Shown here: piece after piece, positions 17,805-26,570 of the stretch
Position numbering within the stretch: position 1 is the first letter of the stretch
How the letters are laid out: every line of letters begins with the position of its first letter
NCBI RefSeq assembly: GCF_039595395.1
Contig: NZ_JBCNLP010000006.1
Span: 1,121,001-1,185,000 of the forward strand
Length of the DNA: 64,000 nt
Direction: 5' to 3'
Source of the DNA: Novosphingobium sp.
GTDB taxonomy: Bacteria > Pseudomonadota > Alphaproteobacteria > Sphingomonadales > Sphingomonadaceae
Translations under genes and position numbers: made by a program
Notes under the pieces: generated by a model
Databases searched by the model: none
The model's input: the letters and a program-made list of their open reading frames with translations, nothing else
Told to the model about the DNA's origin: nothing

Positions 17805-19219
17805 CGGATGATCCGTTCCATGGCAGAAGCAAGCCCCAGCGCGGGCAGCAGACGGCCCGTGCGGGAAAGCAGAACATAATGAGCCGCATCGCGCTGCGAG
17901 AGCGCCTCAATATAGGCGGCGGCGGCGTCGAACATGGCGGTGTTGGAGGCCATCACATCGAAGAGGTCCCCGCGCGAGACGCGAAACCGCTCGGCCAGCA
18001 CATCGCGTGAGCGGCGCGCGGCGATGTAACTGACCCGCAAGGCCGCGATCTGCTCGTTCAGGGCATCAAGGTCGGAGCGGGCGATGGCGGCATCGCGCGC
18101 GGCTTCCTCACGCACGCGGTCGGCGCGGGCAAGGGCGGCGCTGGCACGGGCATCGGCCTGATGGGCATGAGCGCTGGCACCAAAGGAAAAGCGGTAATTG
18201 AGCGAGACGCGCGCGCGCACATCGTAATTCTGATCGTTCTCGAACACGCCATAACGGCCCGCATCCATCCCCGCGCTGACCCTTGGCAACAGATCGGCAT
18301 GGGCGGCCCGCGCATCCTTGCGACTGCCCGCGGCCTGAGCCTGCGCGCCCTGCACGGCAGGGCTGTCATCGGCGGCCTGGCGCGCGGCGGCGCCATCCTC
18401 GGGGGCTTGCCCCAGCAGAGGGGCACGGTCCAGCGTGCCGGGCGGCGGGGCTCCGGTCAATTGGCTGAAGCGCGCCTCGGCATTGGCCAGTTGGCGGCGA
18501 TAACCGGCCAGCCGCGTGGCAATGGAGGCCGCCACGCTGTCCATGCGCGCCACATCGGTGGGGGCCGAGGCGCCGCGCTCGATACGCTCGGCCAGTGCCG
18601 CGCGCATCATGCCGATTTCCTGAGCATAGCCCATATCGAGCTGCACCAGCGTCCGCCCGGCATAGACATCATACCATGCCGCAATGGCGCGCAGGGCGAT
18701 ATCCTCCGCCGCGCTGTCCACGCCGGCCGCCGCCGCGCGCAACCGGTCACCCGCCGCGCCGATGCGGCGATTGCTCGCACCACCGTCGAACAAGGGCTGG
18801 TCCAGCGAAACGGTGGTGTCGGTCCGCTGCGGGGCACGCAGGCGCTCGATGACATAATTGGGATCGTTGTCGAAGCTGCGCGACAGGGTGCGATAGCTCG
18901 ACAGGCCCAAAGTCACTGTGGGCAGCCGGGCAGTGCGCGCCTCGCTGCGGGCGGCGCGGGCCTCCTCTCCGGCGGCCTGCGCCTCGGCCAGAGCGGGGTT
19001 GCGCGCCACCGCCTCGGCCAGGGCCTGCCGGAAAGCATCCTCCGCGCCAGCGGCTTCGCCCAATGCCAGAACCGGATCCTGCGCCGGATCGATCGCCAGC
19101 GGATCGCCCTGAGGCACAGGCAAAGCGTGCAGCCCGGTTTGCGCCAGAGCGGAAACCGCTCCGCACAGCAGCGCTGCCCCGGCAAGGGGGCACAACACGA
19201 TCCTGGAAAGCACACGCAT
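17801..19219 (-). CDS. TolC-family outer-membrane channel of the type I system
   Basis: The start at 19219 gives 472 residues with a signal peptide (MRVLSRIVLCPLAGAALLCG, cleaved near SALAQT). The frame is open further upstream, but without a signal-peptide start. TolC features are DAFRQALAEAVARNPALAEA, TVSLDQPLFDGGASNRRI, long heptad-like helices, and a repeat of the fold in the second half (VSAGMDAGRYG, VSLNYRFSFG). It forms the outer-membrane duct. As first gene of the tolC-abc-hlyD operon, its promoter must lie in the AT-rich 19220-19628 spacer. Confidence 0.9.
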   Translation of the reverse strand: MRVLSRIVLCPLAGAALLCGAVSALAQTGLHALPVPQGDPLAIDPAQDPVLALGEAAGAEDAFRQALAEAVARNPALAEAQAAGEEARAARSEARTARLPTVTLGLSSYRTLSRSFDNDPNYVIERLRAPQRTDTTVSLDQPLFDGGASNRRIGAAGDRLRAAAAGVDSAAEDIALRAIAAWYDVYAGRTLVQLDMGYAQEIGMMRAALAERIERGASAPTDVARMDSVAASIATRLAGYRRQLANAEARFSQLTGAPPPGTLDRAPLLGQAPEDGAAARQAADDSPAVQGAQAQAAGSRKDARAAHADLLPRVSAGMDAGRYGVFENDQNYDVRARVSLNYRFSFGASAHAHQADARASAALARADRVREEAARDAAIARSDLDALNEQIAALRVSYIAARRSRDVLAERFRVSRGDLFDVMASNTAMFDAAAAYIEALSQRDAAHYVLLSRTGRLLPALGLASAMERIIR

Positions 19220-19628
19220 GAAAGGGGGAAATCCTCGGCGGGGCTGCCCATGCCCCGAACGGGACGGGGCCCTAGCTTCTGCCTGCACAATCTGTCCAGA
19301 CCCGTTGCTGGAATTTCGTCGCATAATTTGTATTAAAATATAAATATATAAGTTGAATGACGAATTTTTCTTGACGTAACAGTTATGTCTTATTTTATTC
19401 CTAGCAAATGACGGTCAGTCGGAGGGTGTACCGATACGACAGGACAATGAAGTCATTCTTCGATGTGAGACAGTCTGGATTATATAAATTTTTTATCAAG
19501 ACTGAATCAGCATCCCTTTTCTGGTCATGAAACCGCTTCGAACATAACGTCCGGGCGGTAATGGCTGGCTGCTGCCTGTCGCGATCGCCACCCCCGCATC
19601 GTTTTTTGTTTTCTGGGATTCATGCACC
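19220..19628. promoter_or_regulatory. AT-rich divergent control region between secretion operon and nuclease
   Basis: 409 bases without a gene. By my count 19321-19500 is about one third G+C, far below the surrounding genes. A TTGACG hexamer at 19371-19376 with AT-rich sequence 15-20 bases on, and GATTATATAAATTTTTTATC at 19478-19497, could be promoter elements for the nuclease. I cannot assign exact -35/-10 pairs. The low GC suggests a silencer- or IHF-type binding region, which is inference. Confidence 0.45.
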
Positions 19629-22600
19629 ATGTCCACGTCGGTCTTCATCAACGAGTTCCATTACGACAATCTCGGCACCGATAAGGATGAGGCGATTGAA
19701 ATCGCCGGCATCCCCGGCACCGATCTGACCGGCTGGACGATCGTTCTCTACAATGGCGGAGCCACTGCCGCCACAGCCGCTGCCGCTGTCACCTATGGCA
19801 CCGTGCAGACCCTGTCGGGGGTGCTGGTCGACAATGGCAGCGGGCTGGGGACGATGATGGTCACCTACCCGCAGGATGGCCTGCAGAACGGCTCGCCCGA
19901 TGGCTTCGCGCTGGTCAACGCCCAGGGGCAGGTGGTGCAATTCCTGTCTTACGAGGGTGTGCTGACAGCCTCCAACGGCCCCGCCGCCGGGATGACCAGT
20001 GTGGATGTCATCCAGCAGGAAACCACCTCGACTCCCGTCGGCACCTCGCTGCAACTGACCGGCAGCGGCAGCTATTACGAGGATTTCAGCTGGGCAGCAT
20101 CGGCCGCCAGCACCTATGATGCGATCAACAACGGGCAGACCTACACCGCCCCCGCCGGTACCGTTACGCCGCCGACGCCCGGCGCCACGCTCTCCATCGC
20201 CGCTGTTAACGCCAGCCTGAGCGAGGGCGCGCCCGGCGACAGCACACTCTTCACATTCACCGTCACCCGCAGCGACGCCACCGGCACGGCCAGCGTGAAC
20301 TATGCCGTGACTGGCGCGGCGACCAACGGCGCCAATGCGGCCGATTTCGGCGGCACCCTGCCCTCCGGCACGGTCAGCTTCGCCGATGGCGAGACGCAGA
20401 AGACCATCAGCGTCACCGTCACCGGCGACCATCTCGCGGAAAATGACGAAGGCTTCGTGGTGACGCTGAGCGGCGCCCAGTACGCCGCCATCGCCACCGC
20501 CTCGGCCAGCGCCACCATCGTCAATGACGATCACGCGGGCACCCTCTCCATCGCCGATGCCAGCGTGTTGGAGGGCAACGCCACCACCGAGATGCATTTC
20601 ACCGTCACCCGCACGGGCGGCAGCGACGGGGTGGTCACCGCCAGCTATGCCCTCACCTACAACGGCACTGCCAAATCATATGATGTCATCGCCCCCGCCA
20701 ATGCCACGGTCACCTTTGCCGATGGCGCGACCACTGCCGATGCGGTGGTGTATGTGGGCGGCAACGTCAATTATGAAGTCGACAAGACCTTCGGCATCAC
20801 CCTGAGCGCCCCCACCGGCGGCGCCACCATCGCCCAGGCCACCGCCACGGGCACCATCCTGAACGACGATCCCGTCCCGGCGTCGGGCACGATCTCCATC
20901 GCCGATGCCTCGATCGTCGAGGGCAACAGCGGCATCCAGTCGATGGCTTTCGTGCTGACGCGCGCGGGCGGCAGCGTGGGTGAGATCATGATCGATTATC
21001 AGCTCGCGCTGGGCACGGCGAGCGGCGACGATCTCGATCCGAATTGGGGCGCTCTGGGTACCGTGACCTTTGCCGACGGGCAAACCACCGCCACGCTGCT
21101 GGTGGGCATCGTGGGCGACACGGCGATCGAGCCCAACGAGACCTTCACCGTCAACCTGCTCGACCCCACAGGCGGCGCGGTGATCGTCCGCGCGCAGGCT
21201 GTGGGCACGATCATCGATGACGACCCCACCAGCGTGGTCTTCATCAACGAGCTGCATTACGACAATGTCGGCACCGACAGCGGCGAGGCCATCGAGCTGG
21301 CCGGCCCGGCGGGCACCGATCTGACGGGCTGGACGCTGGTGCTCTACAACGGCACCAGCGGCGCGGCCTACAGCACCCGCGCGCTGACCGGCGTGATCCC
21401 CGATCAGGACCATGGCTATGGCACGCTGACCTTCGCCTATGCCAGCAATGGCATCCAGAACGGCTCGCCCAGCGGCATGGCCCTGGTCGATGCCAGCGGC
21501 CATGTGGTGCAGTTCCTCTCCTATGAAGGCACGATGACCGCCAAGGGCGGCGCGGCCGACGGCATGACCAGCACCGACATCGGCGTGTCGGAAACCTCGG
21601 TCACCACCGGCTATTCGCTCCAGCTTTCGGGCACGGGCTCGAACTATGGCGACTTCACCTGGCAGAATGCCGCGCAGAACACCTTCGGCACCATGCCCGC
21701 CGCAGGCGCCAGCGGCGCGGGCGCGATCAACACCGGCCAGAGCTTCCTGCCCGCCACCGGCACCAGCTTCTTCAGCGTCAGCGACACCAGGATCAATGAA
21801 GGCAACAGCGGCGTCACCCCGCTGACCTTCACCGTCACCCGCGCGGGCGGCTCGGCGGCGGCGGCCAGCGTCGATTATCATATCGATCTGGGCACGGTAT
21901 CGGCAGACGACATCACCGCCACCCCGCTTTCGGGCACGCTGACCTTCGGCGTGGGCGAGGTCGCCAAGACGATCACCATCGGCGTGATCGGCGACACGGT
22001 GGGCGAGGACAATGAAGCCCTCTCGCTGACGCTGAGCAATCCGGTGGGCAATGCGCAGATCAACCATGCCAGCGCCACCGGCACGATCCTGAACGACGAT
22101 CCCATCGAGCTGGCGATCTATCAGATCCAGGGCGCGGCCCATACCTCGCCCGTGGTCGGCCAGACGGTGAGCACCACCGGCATCGTCACGGCGATCAGCA
22201 GCAACAGCTTCTGGATCCAGGACCCGACCAGCCATCGCGAGACCGGCGCTTCGGATGCCATTCAGGTTTTCGTGGGCAGCGCCCCGACCGTTGCGGTGGG
22301 CGACAGCGTGCAGGTCTCGGGCGTCGTCACCGAATTCCAGCCCGCCGCCGGATCGCTGACCGTCACCGAGATCAACACGCCCACCGTCACCGTGGTCTCG
22401 CATGACAATGCGCTGCCCGCCGCCATCGTGATCGGCGTGGACGGCATTTTGCCCCCCACCAATGTCATCGATGACGATGGCATGACCTCTTACGATCCGC
22501 AGCACGACGGCATCGATTTCTACGAATCGCTCGAAGGCATGCTGGTGACGGTGGAAACGCCGATCGTCGTGGGGCCGACCTCCGGCAAGAACACCTATGT

Positions 22601-25600
22601 CGTCGCCTCGGCGGGCGAAGGCGCGACCAATATGAACGATCGCGGCGGCATCACCCTGTCGGGCACCGATGCCGCGCCCGAGCGCATCCAGATCTTTGCC
22701 GACAACACCGTGCTGCCCGGCTATGTGCCCAATCACACGCTGGGTGACATTCTGAACAATGTCACCGGCATTCTGACCTATTACAACTCGCCCGAACTGC
22801 TGCCCACGCAGGCCGTCACCACGCTGGTCGACAAGGAGACCACGCAGGAGGTGACCGCGCTGAAGGGCGATGCCGATCATCTCTCCATCGCCAGCTTCAA
22901 CATGGAAAATGCCGATCCCACCGATCCGCAGGCCAAGTTCGACGCCATCGGCAAGGAGGTGGTGAACAATCTGGGCTCGCCCGACATCATCGGCGCTCAG
23001 GAAATTCAGGACGCCGATGGCGCGGGCAGCGGCAGCGACCTGTCGGGCGCGGCCACGGCGCAGAAGGTGATCGACGCCATCGTGGCGGCGGGCGGCCCGA
23101 CCTATGTCTATGTCGAAATTGCCCCCACCACAGCGGGCAGCACCGGCGGCGAGCCGGGCGGCAACATCCGCAACGGCTTCTTCTACAACCCCGAGCGCGT
23201 GACCTATGTCGAGGGCAGCGCCGAACTGGTGCCCGGCGCCGCCTTCACCGGCAGCCGCAGCCCACTGGCGGCGGAATTCCAGTTCAACGGCCAGACCGTG
23301 ACGGTGATCGACGTTCACTCCACCTCACGCGGCGGTTCGGAATCGGCATGGGGCGCAGATCAGCCCGCGACGCAGGCGGGGGATTCCTCGCGCACGGCGC
23401 AGGCCGAGGCGATCAAGGCCTATACCGATGCGCTGCAGGCCGCCGATCCCTCGACCAAGATGGTGATCCTGGGCGACTTCAACGGCTATTATTACGAAAC
23501 CGCGCTGAGCACCTTCACCAAGGATGGCAGCTTCACCAACCTCTATTCGCTGCTGCCCGAGGAGGAGCGCTACTCCTACCTCTATGAAGGCGCTTCGCAG
23601 GCTTTCGACAACATTCTGGTCAGCAGCAATCTGACCAGCGGCGCGGGTTTCGACGCGGTGCATGTCAACGCCGAGCAGACCGTGCAGCCGATTACCGACC
23701 ACGATCAGGTGGTGGCCACGATCTATCTGCCCGGCGCCACGACCACTCCGGTCAACACCGCCCCCACCGGCATTACCCTCACCAATGCCAGCGTAGCCGA
23801 GAACCTGCCTGCCGGGACGGTGGTCGGCACGGCAGCGGCCATTGATGCCGAGGGCGGCGCGATGGTCTATGCGCTGACTGACAATGCCAAGGGCCTCTTC
23901 GCCATCGATGCGACGACCGGCGTCATCACCACCACGGCGGCGCTCGATCACGAGACGCTGGCCAGCGCCAACATCACCATCTCGGCCACCGACAGCGGCG
24001 GGCTGAGCGTTTCCAAGACCGTCACCATCGCCATTGCCGATGTGAATGAGGCGCCCACCGACATCACCCTCACCAATGCCAGCGTAGCCGAAAACCTGCC
24101 CGCCGGTACGGTGGTCGGAACGGCAGCGGCCGTCGATGCCGAGGGTGGCGCGATGGTCTATGCGCTGACTGACAATGCCAAGGGCCTCTTCGCCATCGAT
24201 GCGGCGACCGGCGTCATCACCACCACGGCAGCGCTCGATCACGAGACGCTGGCCAGCGCCAGCATCACCATCTCGGCCACAGACAGCGGCGGGCTGAGCT
24301 TCACCAAGACCGTCGCCATCCTTGTCAGCGATGTGAACGAAGCCCCCGCCCGCGTCACCATCAGCAATACCATGGTGGTCGAGAATTCGGTCGGCGGCAC
24401 GGTGATCGGCACGCTTGACGGGCATGATCCCGATGCGAACAGCACGCTCACCTATGCGCTGGCCACCGCTGACAGCCGCTTTGTCATTCAGGACAACAAG
24501 CTGCTGGTCGCGGCGGGCGCCAACATCGATTATGAGGCGCAGCACAGCATCAGCCTCGACATCACCGCCACCGATCAGGGCGGGCTGCACACCACCTCGA
24601 CCATCACGCTGGCAGTGCAGGATGTGGCCGAGACCTTCGGCGGCTCGACCGGCAGTGACACGATCACCGGCGACGCCGGCAACAATGTCATCGATGCGGG
24701 CGCGGGCGACGATATCGTCAACGGTGGCCTGGGGATCGACACGATCACGCTGGGCGCCGGGGCCGATACGGTGCGTTCGCTGCTCAATGAGCTGCTGGGG
24801 GACACGATCACCGATTTCGGCAGGGAAGACCGCATCCTTATCCAGAGCTCCGATTTCCACCGCTCCGACTTCACGGTGTCAGGCAGCGGGGCCACCACGG
24901 CGCTCAACTTCGGTGGCGGCGCACTGCATCTGACCGCAGGCCTTTCAGGCGGGGACATCATGGTCGCCCATTCGGGCAATGACACCATCGTGACCTTCCA
25001 GTCCTATCTGGCAGCGCTCAGCGAAAACATGTCCGTATCGGGCAGCGCGATCAACGGCATCGTCAATCAGGCCTATCTGAGCGGCGACACCTCCACAGCT
25101 TTCACCGTCGATGTCGAGGCGATGGGCGGGGCCAGCTTCCACAACACCATCGGCGTCTATGAGGTGGACAGCGCCACGGGGCAGATCTCGGATGTGCATA
25201 TCATCGCCGCCGACGCCAAGAATGCCGGAAGCGCGATCAGCGTCACCGGTGTGGATGCCGGGCACCAGTTGGGCTTCTTCCTGGTGCAGAACGGCGCCAG
25301 CACGCTGGGCTCTGCGCTGAGCAGCACCAACCTGTCGATCATCAGCCAGAACGGTCATCTGGCGCTGGCCAACAATGGCACGGCGATCAGCGGGGCGACG
25401 ACCTTCTTCTCGACCTCGGCGGCGGCCAATGTCGACGGGATGCAGCATGTGCTCTCGGGCGTGGCGAGCGATGGATCGGGCACGATCCGCATCGGCTTCG
25501 AGGATATGCTGCGCTCGGGCGGAAAGAGCGACGACGATTTCCAGGATGTGGTGCTGCATGTGACCGCCGTGCCTCAGGCCCATGTCGCCGCGCTGGAGAC

Positions 25601-25619
25601 AGCCGTGCTGCACGGGTGA
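19629..25619 (+). CDS. giant modular extracellular nuclease, type I secreted (RTX)
   Basis: A 1996-residue protein without signal peptide. Approximate order: lamin-tail domain (3-172, INEFHYDNLGTDKDEAIEI); three Calx-beta repeats (186-301, 303-414, 419-533, each ending NDD or DDDP); second lamin-tail domain (534-711); Calx-beta 4 (712-824); OB-like domain (827-938); endonuclease/exonuclease/phosphatase domain (1078-1369) with SFNMEN, GAQEIQD, VHSTSRGG, ILGDFNGYYY and ITDHDQV; three cadherin-like repeats (1377-1670); RTX repeats (1671-1740, TGDAGNNVIDAGAGDDIVNG); DUF4114-like end (1824-1984, FEDMLRSGGKSDDDFQDVV). ExeM/NucH-type enzymes share the OB-plus-nuclease core and degrade extracellular DNA. 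The adjacent T1SS operon is its likely exporter, with calcium-dependent folding outside. Confidence 0.9.
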   Translation: MSTSVFINEFHYDNLGTDKDEAIEIAGIPGTDLTGWTIVLYNGGATAATAAAAVTYGTVQTLSGVLVDNGSGLGTMMVTYPQDGLQNGSPDGFALVNAQGQVVQFLSYEGVLTASNGPAAGMTSVDVIQQETTSTPVGTSLQLTGSGSYYEDFSWAASAASTYDAINNGQTYTAPAGTVTPPTPGATLSIAAVNASLSEGAPGDSTLFTFTVTRSDATGTASVNYAVTGAATNGANAADFGGTLPSGTVSFADGETQKTISVTVTGDHLAENDEGFVVTLSGAQYAAIATASASATIVNDDHAGTLSIADASVLEGNATTEMHFTVTRTGGSDGVVTASYALTYNGTAKSYDVIAPANATVTFADGATTADAVVYVGGNVNYEVDKTFGITLSAPTGGATIAQATATGTILNDDPVPASGTISIADASIVEGNSGIQSMAFVLTRAGGSVGEIMIDYQLALGTASGDDLDPNWGALGTVTFADGQTTATLLVGIVGDTAIEPNETFTVNLLDPTGGAVIVRAQAVGTIIDDDPTSVVFINELHYDNVGTDSGEAIELAGPAGTDLTGWTLVLYNGTSGAAYSTRALTGVIPDQDHGYGTLTFAYASNGIQNGSPSGMALVDASGHVVQFLSYEGTMTAKGGAADGMTSTDIGVSETSVTTGYSLQLSGTGSNYGDFTWQNAAQNTFGTMPAAGASGAGAINTGQSFLPATGTSFFSVSDTRINEGNSGVTPLTFTVTRAGGSAAAASVDYHIDLGTVSADDITATPLSGTLTFGVGEVAKTITIGVIGDTVGEDNEALSLTLSNPVGNAQINHASATGTILNDDPIELAIYQIQGAAHTSPVVGQTVSTTGIVTAISSNSFWIQDPTSHRETGASDAIQVFVGSAPTVAVGDSVQVSGVVTEFQPAAGSLTVTEINTPTVTVVSHDNALPAAIVIGVDGILPPTNVIDDDGMTSYDPQHDGIDFYESLEGMLVTVETPIVVGPTSGKNTYVVASAGEGATNMNDRGGITLSGTDAAPERIQIFADNTVLPGYVPNHTLGDILNNVTGILTYYNSPELLPTQAVTTLVDKETTQEVTALKGDADHLSIASFNMENADPTDPQAKFDAIGKEVVNNLGSPDIIGAQEIQDADGAGSGSDLSGAATAQKVIDAIVAAGGPTYVYVEIAPTTAGSTGGEPGGNIRNGFFYNPERVTYVEGSAELVPGAAFTGSRSPLAAEFQFNGQTVTVIDVHSTSRGGSESAWGADQPATQAGDSSRTAQAEAIKAYTDALQAADPSTKMVILGDFNGYYYETALSTFTKDGSFTNLYSLLPEEERYSYLYEGASQAFDNILVSSNLTSGAGFDAVHVNAEQTVQPITDHDQVVATIYLPGATTTPVNTAPTGITLTNASVAENLPAGTVVGTAAAIDAEGGAMVYALTDNAKGLFAIDATTGVITTTAALDHETLASANITISATDSGGLSVSKTVTIAIADVNEAPTDITLTNASVAENLPAGTVVGTAAAVDAEGGAMVYALTDNAKGLFAIDAATGVITTTAALDHETLASASITISATDSGGLSFTKTVAILVSDVNEAPARVTISNTMVVENSVGGTVIGTLDGHDPDANSTLTYALATADSRFVIQDNKLLVAAGANIDYEAQHSISLDITATDQGGLHTTSTITLAVQDVAETFGGSTGSDTITGDAGNNVIDAGAGDDIVNGGLGIDTITLGAGADTVRSLLNELLGDTITDFGREDRILIQSSDFHRSDFTVSGSGATTALNFGGGALHLTAGLSGGDIMVAHSGNDTIVTFQSYLAALSENMSVSGSAINGIVNQAYLSGDTSTAFTVDVEAMGGASFHNTIGVYEVDSATGQISDVHIIAADAKNAGSAISVTGVDAGHQLGFFLVQNGASTLGSALSSTNLSIISQNGHLALANNGTAISGATTFFSTSAAANVDGMQHVLSGVASDGSGTIRIGFEDMLRSGGKSDDDFQDVVLHVTAVPQAHVAALETAVLHG
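23771..24352 (+). repeat. near-identical tandem cadherin-repeat coding units, 291-bp period
   Basis: Two copies, 23771-24061 and 24062-24352, are nearly identical at the DNA level. Each encodes 97 residues starting ITLTNASVAENLPAGTVVGT. A third repeat (24353-24640) is clearly diverged. The near-identity implies recent duplication or gene conversion inside the nuclease gene. Confidence 0.9.
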
Positions 25620-25635
25620 TCCTGCGGTGAAAAGA

Positions 25636-25677
25636 GGGCGGCACCGGTTGGCTTGCGCTGCCGGTGCCGCCCTTTTT
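25636..25677 (+). terminator. intrinsic terminator of the nuclease gene
   Basis: GGGCGGCACCGG (25636-25647) and CCGGTGCCGCCC (25661-25672) form a perfect 12-bp stem with a 13-base loop, followed directly by five T residues. It lies 17 bases after the nuclease stop codon. Confidence 0.9.
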
Positions 25678-25718
25678 GTCAGGCGTTCTGGCATGGGCGG
25701 TGCTCCAGACCGGGCCGG

Positions 25719-26441
25719 TCAATATGACAGTCTTGGATACCAATCTGTGCCGCGCCCATGCGGCGTCAGGTCCAGCACCGACCAGAGGCTGGCGATATCG
25801 GGAGAATCGCGCGGATCCTGACCCGGATCGGCCATCTCCCGGCGCATCTGGCTCATCCAGAACAGGCGAATGGATGGACCGTCTTTCCGGAAGACCACCA
25901 GAGCGGGGTTCTCGGTGCCGTCCTCATTCAGCAGGCCCAGATCACGGGCATAATCGTCGCCGACGGTCTGCACGAAATCAAGATGCCGCCATCCGCGCTC
26001 CTGCGCGAAGGCATATTGCCGGTCGACCGGGGAACGGCCGAAAATCTTCAGGGCGACGCGCTGCTTGATATCGGCCGCATTGCCGTTCACCGCGCCGAGC
26101 CAATTGGTGCACATCGGGCAAGGCCGCTCCCGCTGGGGTCCATACATCCAGAAATAGGCGACCAGCGTATCCTTGTCGCCAAACAGATCGGCCAGTGTTG
26201 CCTCGAAGCCCTGCTCATCCTTGAAGCGATAGGCCGCGGCAATGATCGGCCCAGGAGGAAGAGCCTGCCGCTGCTGCACCAACCGGGTGGCATGCCGACG
26301 CAGCTCGATTTCTTCAGCCAGCAATGCCTTGCGGGCCTCCAGATAAGCGGGGGAGGCACCGGGAAATGCCATCTGCATGCCCTCGGCCAGGTCCCTCGCC
26401 GGTTTCAGGCCGTCAGATGTGTCGAGCGTCTCTGTCGCCAT
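25719..26441 (-). CDS. DUF899 family thioredoxin-fold protein
   Basis: A 240-residue protein. The N-terminal half has YLEARKALLAEEIELRRH and a YRFKDEQG-like segment typical of DUF899. The core contains YFWMYGPQRERPCPMCTNWL, with a CPMC motif where thioredoxin-like folds have their redox cysteines. The C-terminal LWSVLDLTPHGRGTDWYPRL is the family's conserved end. A redox or peroxidase-like function is plausible but untested. It lies 129 bases downstream of a TonB-dependent receptor on the same strand, but a strong hairpin separates them, so it is probably transcribed separately. Confidence 0.85.
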   Translation of the reverse strand: MATETLDTSDGLKPARDLAEGMQMAFPGASPAYLEARKALLAEEIELRRHATRLVQQRQALPPGPIIAAAYRFKDEQGFEATLADLFGDKDTLVAYFWMYGPQRERPCPMCTNWLGAVNGNAADIKQRVALKIFGRSPVDRQYAFAQERGWRHLDFVQTVGDDYARDLGLLNEDGTENPALVVFRKDGPSIRLFWMSQMRREMADPGQDPRDSPDIASLWSVLDLTPHGRGTDWYPRLSY

Positions 26442-26529
26442 GATCGGTTTCCTCTCGGCTGATCAACCCGGCGACACCAAAAGGGTTCCAGCCATGCCCC
26501 TACCCATCCGAGGCAGAAACAAACTCAAT

Positions 26530-26563
26530 CCGCCCCCTGCGCGTTTGATGGCGCAGGGGGCGG
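26530..26563 (-). terminator. terminator downstream of the receptor at 26571
   Basis: CCGCCCCCTGCGC (26530-26542) and GCGCAGGGGGCGG (26551-26563) form a perfect 13-bp stem with an 8-base loop, seven bases past the receptor stop on the minus strand. Only a weak T-rich tract follows (ATTGAGTTTGTTTC). Confidence 0.75.
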
Positions 26564-26570
26564 GCAGCCC

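Noticed and set aside
20676..23318. 880-codon open frame on the minus strand inside the nuclease
   Set aside because: His/Arg/Gly/Asp-rich complement of the repetitive nuclease coding sequence; no domains.
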